From positions 1,984,001 to 2,048,000 of the forward strand of contig NZ_CAKAKE010000001.1 in NCBI RefSeq assembly GCF_916618915.1: a DNA stretch of 64,000 bases, given 5' to 3'. Below, piece after piece: positions 47,178-57,998 of this stretch; position 1 is the first letter of the stretch, and each line of letters begins with the position of its first letter. The stretch comes from Stenotrophomonas sp. Marseille-Q4652. Its GTDB lineage: Bacteria; Pseudomonadota; Gammaproteobacteria; Xanthomonadales; Xanthomonadaceae. The translations under genes were made by a program, and so were the position numbers. Under the pieces are notes generated by a model, which searched no databases, was not told the DNA's origin, and saw only the letters and a program-made list of their open reading frames with translations.

Positions 47178-47612
47178 TTATTCGTAACGGATGTCGGCGT
47201 CGTAGCTGCTGCCGCCGGCGCGGCCGTCCTTGCCCAGGCTCAGCAGTTCGAACGGCTGGCCGTCGCCCGGGGCGCGGTACTCGATGGCATTGCCCCACGG
47301 ATCATTGAGTTCGGCCGGCTTGGCATACGGACCGAGCCAGTTGGCCACGCCCGAGGGCTGGGTCACCAGGTCATCGAGCTTGCCCGGCAGGCGGCCGGTA
47401 TCGAGCTGGTAGTTCTCCACCTTGCCGGCCAGGGTCTGCACCTGCGATTTGGCCAGGTTGGCCTTGCCGCGATCGGCGCCACCCAGCACGCGGCTGCCGA
47501 CCAGGGTCAGCACCGCGCCGATCAGGACGATGACGATGATGATCTCCAGCAGGCTCATGCCGGCCTGGCGGCGGGCGCTGGTGAAGCCGGAGCGGGAACG
47601 CGTGATTGCCAT
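47178..47612 (-). CDS. xpsG: Type II secretion major pseudopilin XpsG (GspG)
   Basis: Major subunit of the pseudopilus, 144 residues. Cleavage at QAG/MSLLEIIIVIVLIGAVLTLVG; mature domain has the family segment DDLVTQPSGVANWLGPY...LNDPWGNAIEYR with the calcium-loop region at the C terminus (GKDGRAGG). ATG 47612 chosen over 47639 for normal leader length. Confidence 0.96.
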   Translation of the reverse strand: MAITRSRSGFTSARRQAGMSLLEIIIVIVLIGAVLTLVGSRVLGGADRGKANLAKSQVQTLAGKVENYQLDTGRLPGKLDDLVTQPSGVANWLGPYAKPAELNDPWGNAIEYRAPGDGQPFELLSLGKDGRAGGSSYDADIRYE

Positions 47613-47669
47613 TGCCTGTTTCCTTTGCAGAGGGTCCAAGGGTTGCCTGTCGCGACGCGGCCGGCGGGG

Positions 47670-48890
47670 CTAGCCGATCGCGCTGGTCAGGTCATACAGC
47701 GGCACCAGCACCGCCACGATCACCACGCCGACCACCGAGGCCAGCACCAGGGTGATCGCGGGTACCAGCGCGGCAAGCAGCCGGTCGATGGTGCGCGCGG
47801 ATTCGGATTCGAAGGTGTCGGCGGTGCGCAGCAGCATCGCGTCCAGCGCGCCGGATTCCTCGCCGACCTGGATCATCTGCACGGCCAGCCGCGGGAAGCG
47901 CTTGCCGCGCGCCAGGGCCACCGACAGGCCCTGCCCGTTCTTGACCTCGTCGGCGGCCTCGCCGACGTCAGCGCTGAGCGCGCGGTTGGACAACACGTTG
48001 CGGGCGATGCCCAGGGCCGCAAGCAGCGGCACCCCGTTGCGCAGCAGGGTGCCGAGAGTGCGGGCCAGCCGCGCGGTTTCCAGCCGCGCCACCAGCGGCC
48101 CGGCCAGGCGCGTGCGCAGCAGCCAGCCATCGAAGGCCAGTCGGAACACCGGGTCGCGGCGCTTGCGTTCGGCCCACAGCAGCAACAGCGCCGGCACCGC
48201 CAGCAGCACGAACCAGCCATCGCGCACCAGCAGCCCCAGGCTCAGCACGCCCTGGGTGAACCACGGCAGCGCCACGTCCAGGCTTTCGTACATCTGCGCG
48301 AACTGCGGGACCACGTAGCCCAGCAGGAACACCAGCGCGCCACCGACCACCAGCAGCAGGATCGCCGGGTATACCAGCGCATTGATTACCCGCCCCTTCA
48401 GCTCCTGGCTGCGTTCGAGGTAATCGGCCAGGCGCTGCAGGGTGTCGTGCAGGCTGCCGCCGGCCTCGCCCGCGCGCACCATGTTCACGTACAGCCGCGA
48501 GAACAGGCCGTGCTGGCGTTCCAGCGCCACCGACAGCGGCGCGCCACCGCGCACGGTGTCGCGGATGTCGCCGATCACCCGCCGCGACTTCTCGTCCTCG
48601 GGCAGGTCGAGCAGGATGGTCAGCGCACGGTCCAGCGGCTGGCCGGCACCGAGCAGGGTCGCCAGCTGCTGGGTGAAACGCACCAGCGCCGCGCCGTCGA
48701 ACGGCCGCTTGCGCAGCAACTGCCGCAGCGCCCCGCCATCGAGCCCGGAGCCTGTGGCAGGACGCGCCTCGACCGGCAGGTGGCCCTGCTCCTGCAGCCG
48801 GGTGATCACCTCGGCGTCGCTGCCGGCCTCCATCTGGCCATCAAGCATTTCGCCGTGCGCGTCGAGCGCCTTGTAGTGGTACAGGGGCAT
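47670..48890 (-). CDS. xpsF: Type II secretion platform protein XpsF (GspF)
   Basis: Polytopic inner-membrane protein at the centre of the assembly platform, 406 residues. Two repeated T2SSF domains ([19 protein letters not shown] and RLARTLGTLLRNGVPLLAAL) and three membrane segments, the last at the C terminus (VVGVVIVAVLVPLYDL). Starts 40 bp after xpsE. Confidence 0.96.
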   Translation of the reverse strand: MPLYHYKALDAHGEMLDGQMEAGSDAEVITRLQEQGHLPVEARPATGSGLDGGALRQLLRKRPFDGAALVRFTQQLATLLGAGQPLDRALTILLDLPEDEKSRRVIGDIRDTVRGGAPLSVALERQHGLFSRLYVNMVRAGEAGGSLHDTLQRLADYLERSQELKGRVINALVYPAILLLVVGGALVFLLGYVVPQFAQMYESLDVALPWFTQGVLSLGLLVRDGWFVLLAVPALLLLWAERKRRDPVFRLAFDGWLLRTRLAGPLVARLETARLARTLGTLLRNGVPLLAALGIARNVLSNRALSADVGEAADEVKNGQGLSVALARGKRFPRLAVQMIQVGEESGALDAMLLRTADTFESESARTIDRLLAALVPAITLVLASVVGVVIVAVLVPLYDLTSAIG

Positions 48891-48930
48891 CGTCGGTTCC
48901 GCTCAGCGCATCACGACGGCACGGTCGTGC

Positions 48931-50658
48931 TCATGCATCTTCGGTGACACGCAGGACCTCCTCGATCGTGGTCTGCCCGGCCAGCGCCTTGGCGAGCCCG
49001 TCCTCGTACATGGTGCGCATTCCGGCGGCGCGTGCGATCTGCTCGATCTCGCCCATGCCGGCGCGGCGCATCACCGCGCGCCGCAGCTCGTCGTTCATCA
49101 CCAGGAATTCCATGATCGTGGTGCGCCCGGCATAGCCGGTCGGCGCCAGCTCGGAGGGCTGCGGGCGGTACAGGTGGATGGTGCCTTCGGGCTGCAGCCG
49201 GCGCAGGCCGAACTTCTCGATTTCCTCGGGCGAGGCCACATAGCGCTGCGCGTGCGCCGGCTCGAGCCGGCGCACCAGGCGCTGGGCAAGGATGCCGTTG
49301 ATGGTGGAGGTCAGCAGGTAGTCCTCCACGCCCATGTCCAGCAGGCGGGTGATGCCGCCGGCGGCGTTGTTGGTGTGCAGGGTGGACAGCACCAGGTGGC
49401 CGGTGAGCGCGGACTGGATCGCGATGCGCGCGGTTTCCAGGTCGCGCATCTCGCCGATCATGATGATGTCCGGGTCCTGGCGGACGATGCTGCGCAGCGC
49501 GTTGGCGAAATCCAGCCCGATCTGCGGCCTGGCCTGGATCTGGTTGATGCCCTCGATCTGGTACTCGACCGGATCCTCGACGGTGATGATCTTGACATCG
49601 GCGGTGTTGAGCTGGCCCAGCGCGGTGTACAGCGTGGTGGTCTTGCCAGAGCCGGTGGGGCCGGTGACCAGCAGGATGCCGTGCGGCTGTTCCAGCACCT
49701 TGCGGAACTGCGGCAGGAAGGCGTCGGTGAAACCGAGCCGGTGGAAGTCGAACACCACTGTCTCGCGGTCGAGCAGACGCATCACCACGCTCTCGCCATG
49801 CGCGGTCGGCACCGTGCTCACGCGCAGGTCCAGCTCCTTGCCCTGCACCCGCAGCATGATGCGGCCATCCTGCGGCAGGCGGCGCTCGGCGATGTTGAGC
49901 CGGGCCATGATCTTGATGCGGCTGATCACCGCGGCGGTCAGGTTCACCGGCGGGCTCTCGCCATCCACCAGCACGCCGTCGACCCGGTAGCGCACCTTGA
50001 GCCGGTTCTCGAACGGCTCGACGTGGATGTCCGAGGCACGCAGTTCCACCGCCCGCTGGATCAGCAGGTTGACCAGGCGGATCACCGGTGCTTCGGAAGC
50101 AAGGTCACGCAGGTGCTCGATGTCGTCCACCGCGCCGGCATCGCCGTCGGCGGTCTCGACGATCGCGCCCATCGCGCTGCGCCCCTGGCCAAACCAGCGC
50201 TCGACCAGGTCATCGACCTCCGATCTCACGCCCACGTGTACGCGCACCGGACAACCACTGGCCAGCTGCACCGCCTGCTGCACGTAACCGTCGTGCGGGT
50301 CGGCCAGCCACAGGTCGAGCACGCCGTCCTCCAGCGCCAGCGGACAGGCGTGGAACTGCTTGAGGAAACGCAGGGACAGGCCCGGAGTATCGGCCAGCGC
50401 CGGCGGCGGTGCGCTGGGCAGCTGGCGTGCATCGAGCAGGGGCAGGCCCAGCACCTGGGCGCTGGTCTCGGCGTGGTCGCGTTCGGATACCAGGCCCAGG
50501 CGGGCCAGCAATGAAAGCAGGCCTCCGCCGGCCTCGCGCTGCAACTGGCGTGCACGCAGCAGGTCGGCTTCCTTCAAGCGGCCACGGGCCAGCAGCGCAT
50601 CGACGATGCGGGCCTCGGCGTCGGTTTGGACGACGGAATCATCGACAGCCGTATTCAC
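48931..50658 (-). CDS. xpsE: Type II secretion ATPase XpsE (GspE)
   Basis: Hexameric ATPase powering pseudopilus assembly; 575 residues. N-terminal MshEN-type domain, then Walker A GPTGSGKTTT (333-342), Asp box ITVEDPVEYQ, Walker B DPDIIMIGEMRD, His box LVLSTLHTNNA. The zinc-binding four-cysteine segment of most GspE proteins is replaced by a cysteine-free stretch (about 495-545). GTG 50658 is preceded by a perfect AGGAGG five bases away, which decides the start. First gene of the operon. Confidence 0.96.
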   Translation of the reverse strand: MNTAVDDSVVQTDAEARIVDALLARGRLKEADLLRARQLQREAGGGLLSLLARLGLVSERDHAETSAQVLGLPLLDARQLPSAPPPALADTPGLSLRFLKQFHACPLALEDGVLDLWLADPHDGYVQQAVQLASGCPVRVHVGVRSEVDDLVERWFGQGRSAMGAIVETADGDAGAVDDIEHLRDLASEAPVIRLVNLLIQRAVELRASDIHVEPFENRLKVRYRVDGVLVDGESPPVNLTAAVISRIKIMARLNIAERRLPQDGRIMLRVQGKELDLRVSTVPTAHGESVVMRLLDRETVVFDFHRLGFTDAFLPQFRKVLEQPHGILLVTGPTGSGKTTTLYTALGQLNTADVKIITVEDPVEYQIEGINQIQARPQIGLDFANALRSIVRQDPDIIMIGEMRDLETARIAIQSALTGHLVLSTLHTNNAAGGITRLLDMGVEDYLLTSTINGILAQRLVRRLEPAHAQRYVASPEEIEKFGLRRLQPEGTIHLYRPQPSELAPTGYAGRTTIMEFLVMNDELRRAVMRRAGMGEIEQIARAAGMRTMYEDGLAKALAGQTTIEEVLRVTEDA

Positions 50659-50680
50659 GCAACCTCCTGTGATGCACTCG

Positions 50681-50729
50681 ACTTTAGCAGTTGGCGCCAT
50701 CGGTTCGCGCCGCATGTGGTGTGATCCAC
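50681..50729 (-). promoter_or_regulatory. Candidate xps operon promoter region
   Basis: Between the protease terminator and xpsE the minus strand has TAAAGT (50681-50686) as a possible -10 and, upstream, a GTGG-N6-CCAC inverted repeat (50716-50729). No good -35, so an activator may be needed. Weak evidence. Confidence 0.3.
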
Positions 50730-50734
50730 CTGCC

Positions 50735-50766
50735 AAAAAACGAACCCCGGCCGAAGCCGGGGTTCA
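50735..50766 (-). terminator. Intrinsic terminator of the subtilase gene
   Basis: Minus-strand stem GAACCCCGGC/GCCGGGGTTC with TTCG loop, followed by six T residues. It starts about 22 bp after the subtilase stop and isolates that gene from the xps operon. Confidence 0.9.
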
Positions 50767-50787
50767 CGGTGTTGCAGGAACCGGAGC

Positions 50788-52650
<1,863 letters not shown>

Positions 52651-52809
52651 GTTGACGTCCTCTTCAAGTTTCATGGATCAGGCGACAGTTCAGGCCGAAT
52701 CACTCCATGCGAAATCCGTTGGCCGGCCCAGCCAAGGTTCCTGCGGTCTGCCCCCTCAGGCCCACGCTGTTGAAGGACGGCGCCCATCGCGGACGCCGCC
52801 CGTGCCCCA

Positions 52810-55800
52810 TCACCAGCCGAAGCCGGCACCGATGCCCACCGAGCTTTCATCGCTGGTGAACGCACCACCGAAGGTCACCGTGGCGCGCTCGCTGAGCGCA
52901 CGCTGGTAGCCCAGCGACAGCGCCGACTGCCCGCTCTGGAAGCCCACGCCCACGCCGACCCGGTTCTGGGTGCGGATGCCGGCGGCACTGGTGGCCATGT
53001 TGAGCATCGCCGCATTCATCGCACCCTGGCGGTCGATGCGGCGGTCCTGGTGGTGCAGGCGGTTGTCGATCTCGGCCCGGTAGATGTCGAAGCTGTCGGC
53101 CATCGCGGTGAAGCGGGTATCGGTGTAGGCATTGGCCGTGGCGATGCCGCCGTCAAGCTGTGCCTTGTTCACCGCATCGGTGGCCTGGGTACCCGCGGCG
53201 ACGTTGGCGATCTGCCGCTCGTAACCAGCGCTGCCCACCGACACCGTATTGGCACGGTCCGCAACCGCCCCCTGGCCCAGTGCCACCGCGCCCTGCGCGG
53301 TGACGCTGGTGCCCTGGCCGATCGCGGTACCCGAGGCGGCGCTGACATTGGCGCCCTCGCCCATCGCCACCGCATTGGTCGCGACCGCGGCAATCGTGGT
53401 GTTGGCGCCGACCGCGGTACTGCCGTCGGCGTTGACCCGCGCATTGCTGCCAATGGCAGTGTCGTTCGGGCCGTGGGCATAGGCGCTGCCACCCACGGCG
53501 GTGCTGCTGGCGGCGTTGGCCTGTGCCTGGCTGCCCACCGCAACCGCACCCTCGGCGCCGGCTGTTGCCGCGACCGGAGTCGTCGCCTGGATGCTGGCCC
53601 CCGAGGCCGCCGCCTGCGCGGTTTCAGGCACCTCGACTGCGGCCATCGTGGCGCTGCCGCGCGGGGTCTTTCCGCCGCTGTTGGCGTTGTTCAGTGCAGT
53701 GACCTGCTGGTCCAAGGCTTTCAGCGCATCGCCCACGTTGTTGTAGCTGCTGCCCTGGATGACGTAGGTGGGTGCGACGAAAGCGCCCTGCACGCCGACC
53801 GCGGCGCCGCCGCCGAGGAAGCTGGCGATGTTGCCCAGCGACTGGAACAGCTGGCCACCGTTGATGGCCTGCAGGCTGCCGGCGGCAATGGATCCGGCGG
53901 CGACGTTGTCCAGGCGCGTGCCGTTGAGACCGGACAGGGTGATCGTGTCGCGGCTGCTGTCATCGTAGGTCACGGCGTTGGCCGTGACGCCTTCCACCGT
54001 GCCGATGCGGCCGTCGATGTCGTTGACCCGGGTTTCCACTGCCCCCACGCGCTGGTTGGTGACGAACAGCTGGCCACCGTTGACCGCATCGGTGCTGCCA
54101 CTGGCGACAACGCCCTGGCCGACATTGACGATGCGACGGGTGACCGGGCCGTCCGTGCCATTGCCGCCACCGACCGAGACCACGTTGGCCTCCACTGCAC
54201 GCGAACCCGCGCCCAGCGCCACCGAGTTGGCCCCGGACACACCGGCGCCCGAACCGATCGCGATGCTGTTGGCACCATTGCTGGCGAAGGCCCCGTAGCC
54301 GATCGCGATGCCGTTGTTGGCGGTGATCGAGGTGGATCGGCCCAGCGCGACGCTGTTGGTACCGCGTGCCGACGCATCGGCGCCAATGGCGGTGGCGCCG
54401 GTGGCATTGGCAACGCTGGCGGTACCAACCGCAGTGCTGCGGTTGGCGCTGGCGTTGGCACCGGAACCGGCTGCGATGCTGTCGGTGCCGGTCGCCGCAG
54501 CCGAGCCGGAACCACTGGCCTGGAAGTACTGGCTGGTCGTCGCCGCGGACGAGGCCACCGCATCGAGCTGCGACTTGGTCACCGCGTCACTGGCGTTGAT
54601 GCCCTCGCTGACGTTGGTGATGCGGCGGGTGACCGGCGAGGTGGTGCCGTTGCCACCGCCGACCGAGACCACGTTGGCTTCGGTGGCGCGCGAACCGGCG
54701 CCGAGGGCAACGCTGTTGGCGCCGTTGGCCCAGGCATTGGCACCGACCGCGGTAGCGTTGACGCCGCCGTAGGCGTACGAATCCTGGCCGAGCGCGGTCG
54801 CGCCCTGCGAGGTTGCCCAGGCGAATTCGCCAAGCGCGGTGGTCTGCCCGGCAGTAGCCCAGGCGGTCGCGCCGATGGCGGTGCTGTCCTCGCCGGTTGC
54901 ACGCGAACTGGCGCCGACGCCAGTGCCGTACAGGCCGCTGGCGGTTGCACCGTAGCCGAGCGCCGTGGCGTAGTTGCCCGACGCGAGGCCACCCCAGCCC
55001 AGCGCTGAGGCGTAGTTGCCCGAGGCATCAGCGCCGTACCCCACGGCCGTGGTGCGGGTGCCAGCGGCACTGCTGAAGGCACCCACCGCCGTGTTGTAGT
55101 CGCTGGTGGCCTCGGCGCTGTAGCCCACGGCGGTGGACTGCAGTCCGCCGGCGCTGGCGGCTGCACCGCTGGCCGTACTGAATGCTCCGGTGGCCTGCGC
55201 TCCGGCACCCAGCGCGGTGGCGCCGGTTTCGCTGGCGGTTGTGGTCGCATCCAGCAGCACGTTGCCGTTGGCGTCTTCGTAGTACAGCGAGCCACCGATG
55301 GCGGTGGCCGAGTCGCCGGTGGCCACGGCGTTGAAGCCCGAGGCAGTGGCGTACTGGCCCTCGGCGTAGGCACCGCTACCCAGTGCCGAAGCGCCCTGGC
55401 CGATGGCGTTGCTGGCCGAACCCAGCGCGGTGGTGTAGTCGCCCTCGGCGTAGGCATTGGATCCGGCCGCCAGCGATTCCTCGCCAGCCACCAGCGCTTC
55501 ACCCTCGCCCGTGGCCTGGAAGTACTTGCTGGTGGTTTCGGCCACTTCGGCCACGGCGTTGAGCTGGTCCAGGTTCACCGCGTCGGTGCCCTCGGTGCCC
55601 GCCGCGACATTGGTGATCTGGCGCTCGGCACCGACGTCACCGACGGACACGGTGTTGTCGCGCTCGGCCACCGAACCGGCACCCAGGGCCACGCTGTTTG
55701 CCGCGAGGGCAAACGCGCTTTCGCCCAGTGCCGTGGCACTGGCGGCATCGGCCCAGGCATTCCAGCCAACGGCAGTGGTGTAGTCATCGGTGGCCCACGC

Positions 55801-57615
55801 ACCGGCACCAAAGGCTGAGGCACCGGTGCCCGAGGCTTGGACCGGGAGCAAGCCGCCGAAGGTGCTTCCGCCCACGGCCACGCTTTCATCGCCGGTGGCT
55901 TCACTGAACTCGCCCACGGCCACCGCGCTCACGCCCGAAGCCGTGGCCGCCACGCCGACGGCAGTCGTGTATTCGTTGGAAGCCACCGCACCATAGCCCA
56001 GCGCCGAGGACAGGTAGCCGCTGGCTTCGCTGTAACCACCCACCGCGGTGCCGCCCACGTCGCTGGCACTGGCGCGGAAGCCGGTGGCGGTGGACTGGTT
56101 GGCCGAAGCCACCGCCTCGTTGCCGGTGGCCGTGCTGTAGGTGGAGCTGGCCTGTGCGCCGGCACCGGTGGCGGTGGCGCCGATGTCACCGGCCAGCGCG
56201 CCGCTGCCCAGGGCAATGGCATTGACGCCCAGCGCCTGCGCATCGGCACCGAAGGCTGCTGCGCCGGCGTCCACGGCCAGCGCATTGAAACCCACCGCGG
56301 TGGCGGTATCGGCCAGTGCATTGGCACCGCCACCCAGTGCGGTGGCGCCGTTGCCGATGGCATTGGCCGCTTCACCGGCAGCGAGCGCGTTGTCGCCTTC
56401 GACATAGGCACCGGCGTCGCTGTCGTCGCTGCCGCTGGCCTGGAAGTACTTGCTGGTGGTTTCGGCCACTTCGGCCACGGCATTGAGCTGGTCCAGGTTC
56501 ACCGCGTCGGTGCCCTCGGTACCGGCAGCCACGTTGGTGATCTGCCGCTCGGCACCGACATCACCGACGGACACGGTGTTGTCGCGCTCGGCCACCGAGC
56601 CCTGGCCCAGGGCCACCGAACCGATGCCGGCAGCGACCGAATCGGCGCCCAGCGCGATGCTGTCATCACCGAGGGCGGTGCTGAAGTTGCCCACCGCGGT
56701 GCTGTTCTCGCCCGCGGCCCACGCGGCACCGCCGACGGCGGTGGAGTAGTCGCCCGAGGCTTCGGTGGCGATCAGACCGGCCAGCGAACCACCCACGGCG
56801 ACCGAGTTGATTCCGCTGGCGATGCTGCCCTGCCCGGCCGCGGTGCTGTAGTTGCCGGTGGCTTCGGCATCGCCACCCACGGCCACCGCGCCCGAACCGG
56901 AGGCGGTGGAGAAGTTGCCCAGCGCGGTGCTGTTGAAGCCACTGGCCAGCGCATAGCCACCGACGGCGGTGGCGTAGTTGGCACCGGCCTCGGCGCCGAA
57001 GCCGAAGGCCGCGGCCGTGGTGCCGTTGGCGATCGCCTCCGCACCCACGGCAGTGGCGCCGGTGCCGCTGGCGGTGCTGTAGTAACCGACCGCCGTCGAT
57101 TCGGTGCCCTCGGCCAGGGACAGCGCGCCGCTGGCCAGACTCCCATCACCGCTGGCTACCGCGGCCGCACCGGTAGCGGTGCTCTGCTCGCCGCTGGCCT
57201 CGCTCTCGGCGCCCAGCGCGGTGGCGTACTCGGCGCTGGCACTGCTGCCGGCGCCGGCGGCCACGCTGGAGCCGCCCGACGCCGTGGACGCACTGCCGAT
57301 GGCGACCGCGTTGCTGCCGGAGGCGTTGGCGCTGCCGTCGACCACGCAGTTGTCGAGGATGCTGCTATTGAGCACGACGCACGGCGCATTGCCGCCCACT
57401 TCCACCGACTGGGCCTGCGCGACCGGCGCGCCAGCTGTGCCCAGTCCCATCGCCAATGCCAGGGCGATCGCGCCAGAAAGCGCTTTCTGCGATCCATCGG
57501 AGGCGGATCGGCGCCCATCCATGACCACGCCCGCGCCCTGGCTGCTTGCCAGTTCCGAGGCCACGACCAGCTGCCCCAACGCCTTGTTCCAGACCTTCCG
57601 ATAAATCCGATTCAT
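52810..57615 (-). CDS. Trimeric autotransporter adhesin (YadA-like)
   Basis: Surface adhesin of 1601 residues, expected to form trimers. Extended signal region (ESPR) MNRIYRKVWNKALGQLVVAS at the N terminus, hydrophobic signal core near 47-70 (cleavage ...VAQA), then many YadA head repeats (SxAxGxxAxAxG) broken by five neck segments (e.g. NTVSVGDVGAERQITNVAAG). A late stalk with VGAVETRVNDIDGRIGTVEG follows, then the C-terminal YadA anchor (about 1535-1601) ending in IGAGFGW. ATG 57615 begins the ESPR motif; GGAG lies 9 bases upstream. Binding partner unknown. Confidence 0.95.
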   Translation of the reverse strand: MNRIYRKVWNKALGQLVVASELASSQGAGVVMDGRRSASDGSQKALSGAIALALAMGLGTAGAPVAQAQSVEVGGNAPCVVLNSSILDNCVVDGSANASGSNAVAIGSASTASGGSSVAAGAGSSASAEYATALGAESEASGEQSTATGAAAVASGDGSLASGALSLAEGTESTAVGYYSTASGTGATAVGAEAIANGTTAAAFGFGAEAGANYATAVGGYALASGFNSTALGNFSTASGSGAVAVGGDAEATGNYSTAAGQGSIASGINSVAVGGSLAGLIATEASGDYSTAVGGAAWAAGENSTAVGNFSTALGDDSIALGADSVAAGIGSVALGQGSVAERDNTVSVGDVGAERQITNVAAGTEGTDAVNLDQLNAVAEVAETTSKYFQASGSDDSDAGAYVEGDNALAAGEAANAIGNGATALGGGANALADTATAVGFNALAVDAGAAAFGADAQALGVNAIALGSGALAGDIGATATGAGAQASSTYSTATGNEAVASANQSTATGFRASASDVGGTAVGGYSEASGYLSSALGYGAVASNEYTTAVGVAATASGVSAVAVGEFSEATGDESVAVGGSTFGGLLPVQASGTGASAFGAGAWATDDYTTAVGWNAWADAASATALGESAFALAANSVALGAGSVAERDNTVSVGDVGAERQITNVAAGTEGTDAVNLDQLNAVAEVAETTSKYFQATGEGEALVAGEESLAAGSNAYAEGDYTTALGSASNAIGQGASALGSGAYAEGQYATASGFNAVATGDSATAIGGSLYYEDANGNVLLDATTTASETGATALGAGAQATGAFSTASGAAASAGGLQSTAVGYSAEATSDYNTAVGAFSSAAGTRTTAVGYGADASGNYASALGWGGLASGNYATALGYGATASGLYGTGVGASSRATGEDSTAIGATAWATAGQTTALGEFAWATSQGATALGQDSYAYGGVNATAVGANAWANGANSVALGAGSRATEANVVSVGGGNGTTSPVTRRITNVSEGINASDAVTKSQLDAVASSAATTSQYFQASGSGSAAATGTDSIAAGSGANASANRSTAVGTASVANATGATAIGADASARGTNSVALGRSTSITANNGIAIGYGAFASNGANSIAIGSGAGVSGANSVALGAGSRAVEANVVSVGGGNGTDGPVTRRIVNVGQGVVASGSTDAVNGGQLFVTNQRVGAVETRVNDIDGRIGTVEGVTANAVTYDDSSRDTITLSGLNGTRLDNVAAGSIAAGSLQAINGGQLFQSLGNIASFLGGGAAVGVQGAFVAPTYVIQGSSYNNVGDALKALDQQVTALNNANSGGKTPRGSATMAAVEVPETAQAAASGASIQATTPVAATAGAEGAVAVGSQAQANAASSTAVGGSAYAHGPNDTAIGSNARVNADGSTAVGANTTIAAVATNAVAMGEGANVSAASGTAIGQGTSVTAQGAVALGQGAVADRANTVSVGSAGYERQIANVAAGTQATDAVNKAQLDGGIATANAYTDTRFTAMADSFDIYRAEIDNRLHHQDRRIDRQGAMNAAMLNMATSAAGIRTQNRVGVGVGFQSGQSALSLGYQRALSERATVTFGGAFTSDESSVGIGAGFGW
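55514..55674 (-). repeat. Direct repeat copy B within the adhesin gene (neck module)
   Basis: 161 bp nearly identical to 56438-56598, with only a handful of mostly silent differences. Offset is exactly 924 bp (308 codons), so the copies are in frame. Encodes the neck VSVGDVGAERQITNVAAG...TSKYFQA. Confidence 0.9.
56438..56598 (-). repeat. Direct repeat copy A within the adhesin gene (neck module)
   Basis: Partner of the copy at 55514-55674. Recombination between them would remove or add 308 codons without shifting the frame. Confidence 0.9.
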
Positions 57616-57791
57616 CGTCATTCCGCTCCTAAATGGACTGGTTTTTTTTGTGCAAAAAAGCGCCGCCGCCGCACGTTCCCGTCCGACGCCCCCTGGCTTG
57701 TTGTGGACTCGACACCCGGGGAGATAACCGGGCACGGGAGGCTCACGCCTGTCGTGGTTGCCGATGGACCGGCAATCTGTGGATGGGCCGA

Positions 57792-57820
57792 GTGTTAGCC
57801 CGTCGTTCATCAAGCGTCAA
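57792..57820 (-). promoter_or_regulatory. Candidate adhesin promoter
   Basis: Minus-strand TTGACG (57815-57820) and TAACAC (57792-57797) spaced by 17 bp. The -35 lies within the first inverted repeat. The -10 is poor, consistent with an activated promoter. It belongs to the 383-bp gene-free stretch 57616-57998. Confidence 0.4.
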
Positions 57821-57853
57821 GCTTTTGACGCTGTACGCGTCATTTTGTGACGC
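57814..57853. promoter_or_regulatory. Tandem inverted repeats with half-site GCGTCA/TGACGC
   Basis: Two palindromes, 57814-57831 (GCGTCAA/TTGACGC) and 57837-57853 (GCGTCA/TGACGC). The four half-sites start at 57814, 57826, 57837 and 57848, about one helical turn apart, so they lie on one DNA face. Likely operator pair overlapping the adhesin -35. Confidence 0.5.
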
Positions 57854-57866
57854 TATGTGGATATAG

Positions 57867-57882
57867 CGTGATGGACATCACG
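57867..57882. promoter_or_regulatory. CRP/Clp-type binding site upstream of the adhesin gene
   Basis: CGTGA-TGGACA-TCACG fits the CRP-family core GTGA-N6-TCAC with perfect symmetry. It sits about 50 bp upstream of the candidate -35. Clp is the CRP-like regulator of Xanthomonas and Stenotrophomonas. Confidence 0.5.
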
Positions 57883-57930
57883 AATCGCGCGACAGCACAG
57901 GAACCGCCGTCAATCCCCCGCCGTTACAAG

Positions 57931-57965
57931 AAAAAAGCCCGCCGACACGGCGGTGTCAGCGGGCT
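57931..57965 (-). terminator. Intrinsic terminator of purL
   Basis: Minus-strand stem AGCCCGC...GCGGGCT with inner pairing TGACAC/GTGTCG, followed by TTTTTT, starting about 34 bp after the purL stop. Confidence 0.9.
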
Positions 57966-57998
57966 CTGGGGTCTGCTGGAAAGTTTTGGCTGAACGAT

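Noticed and set aside
52810..57615. Adhesin repeats considered as a CRISPR or tandem satellite array
   Set aside because: The repeats are coding, in frame and variable in sequence; they are YadA head and neck motifs.
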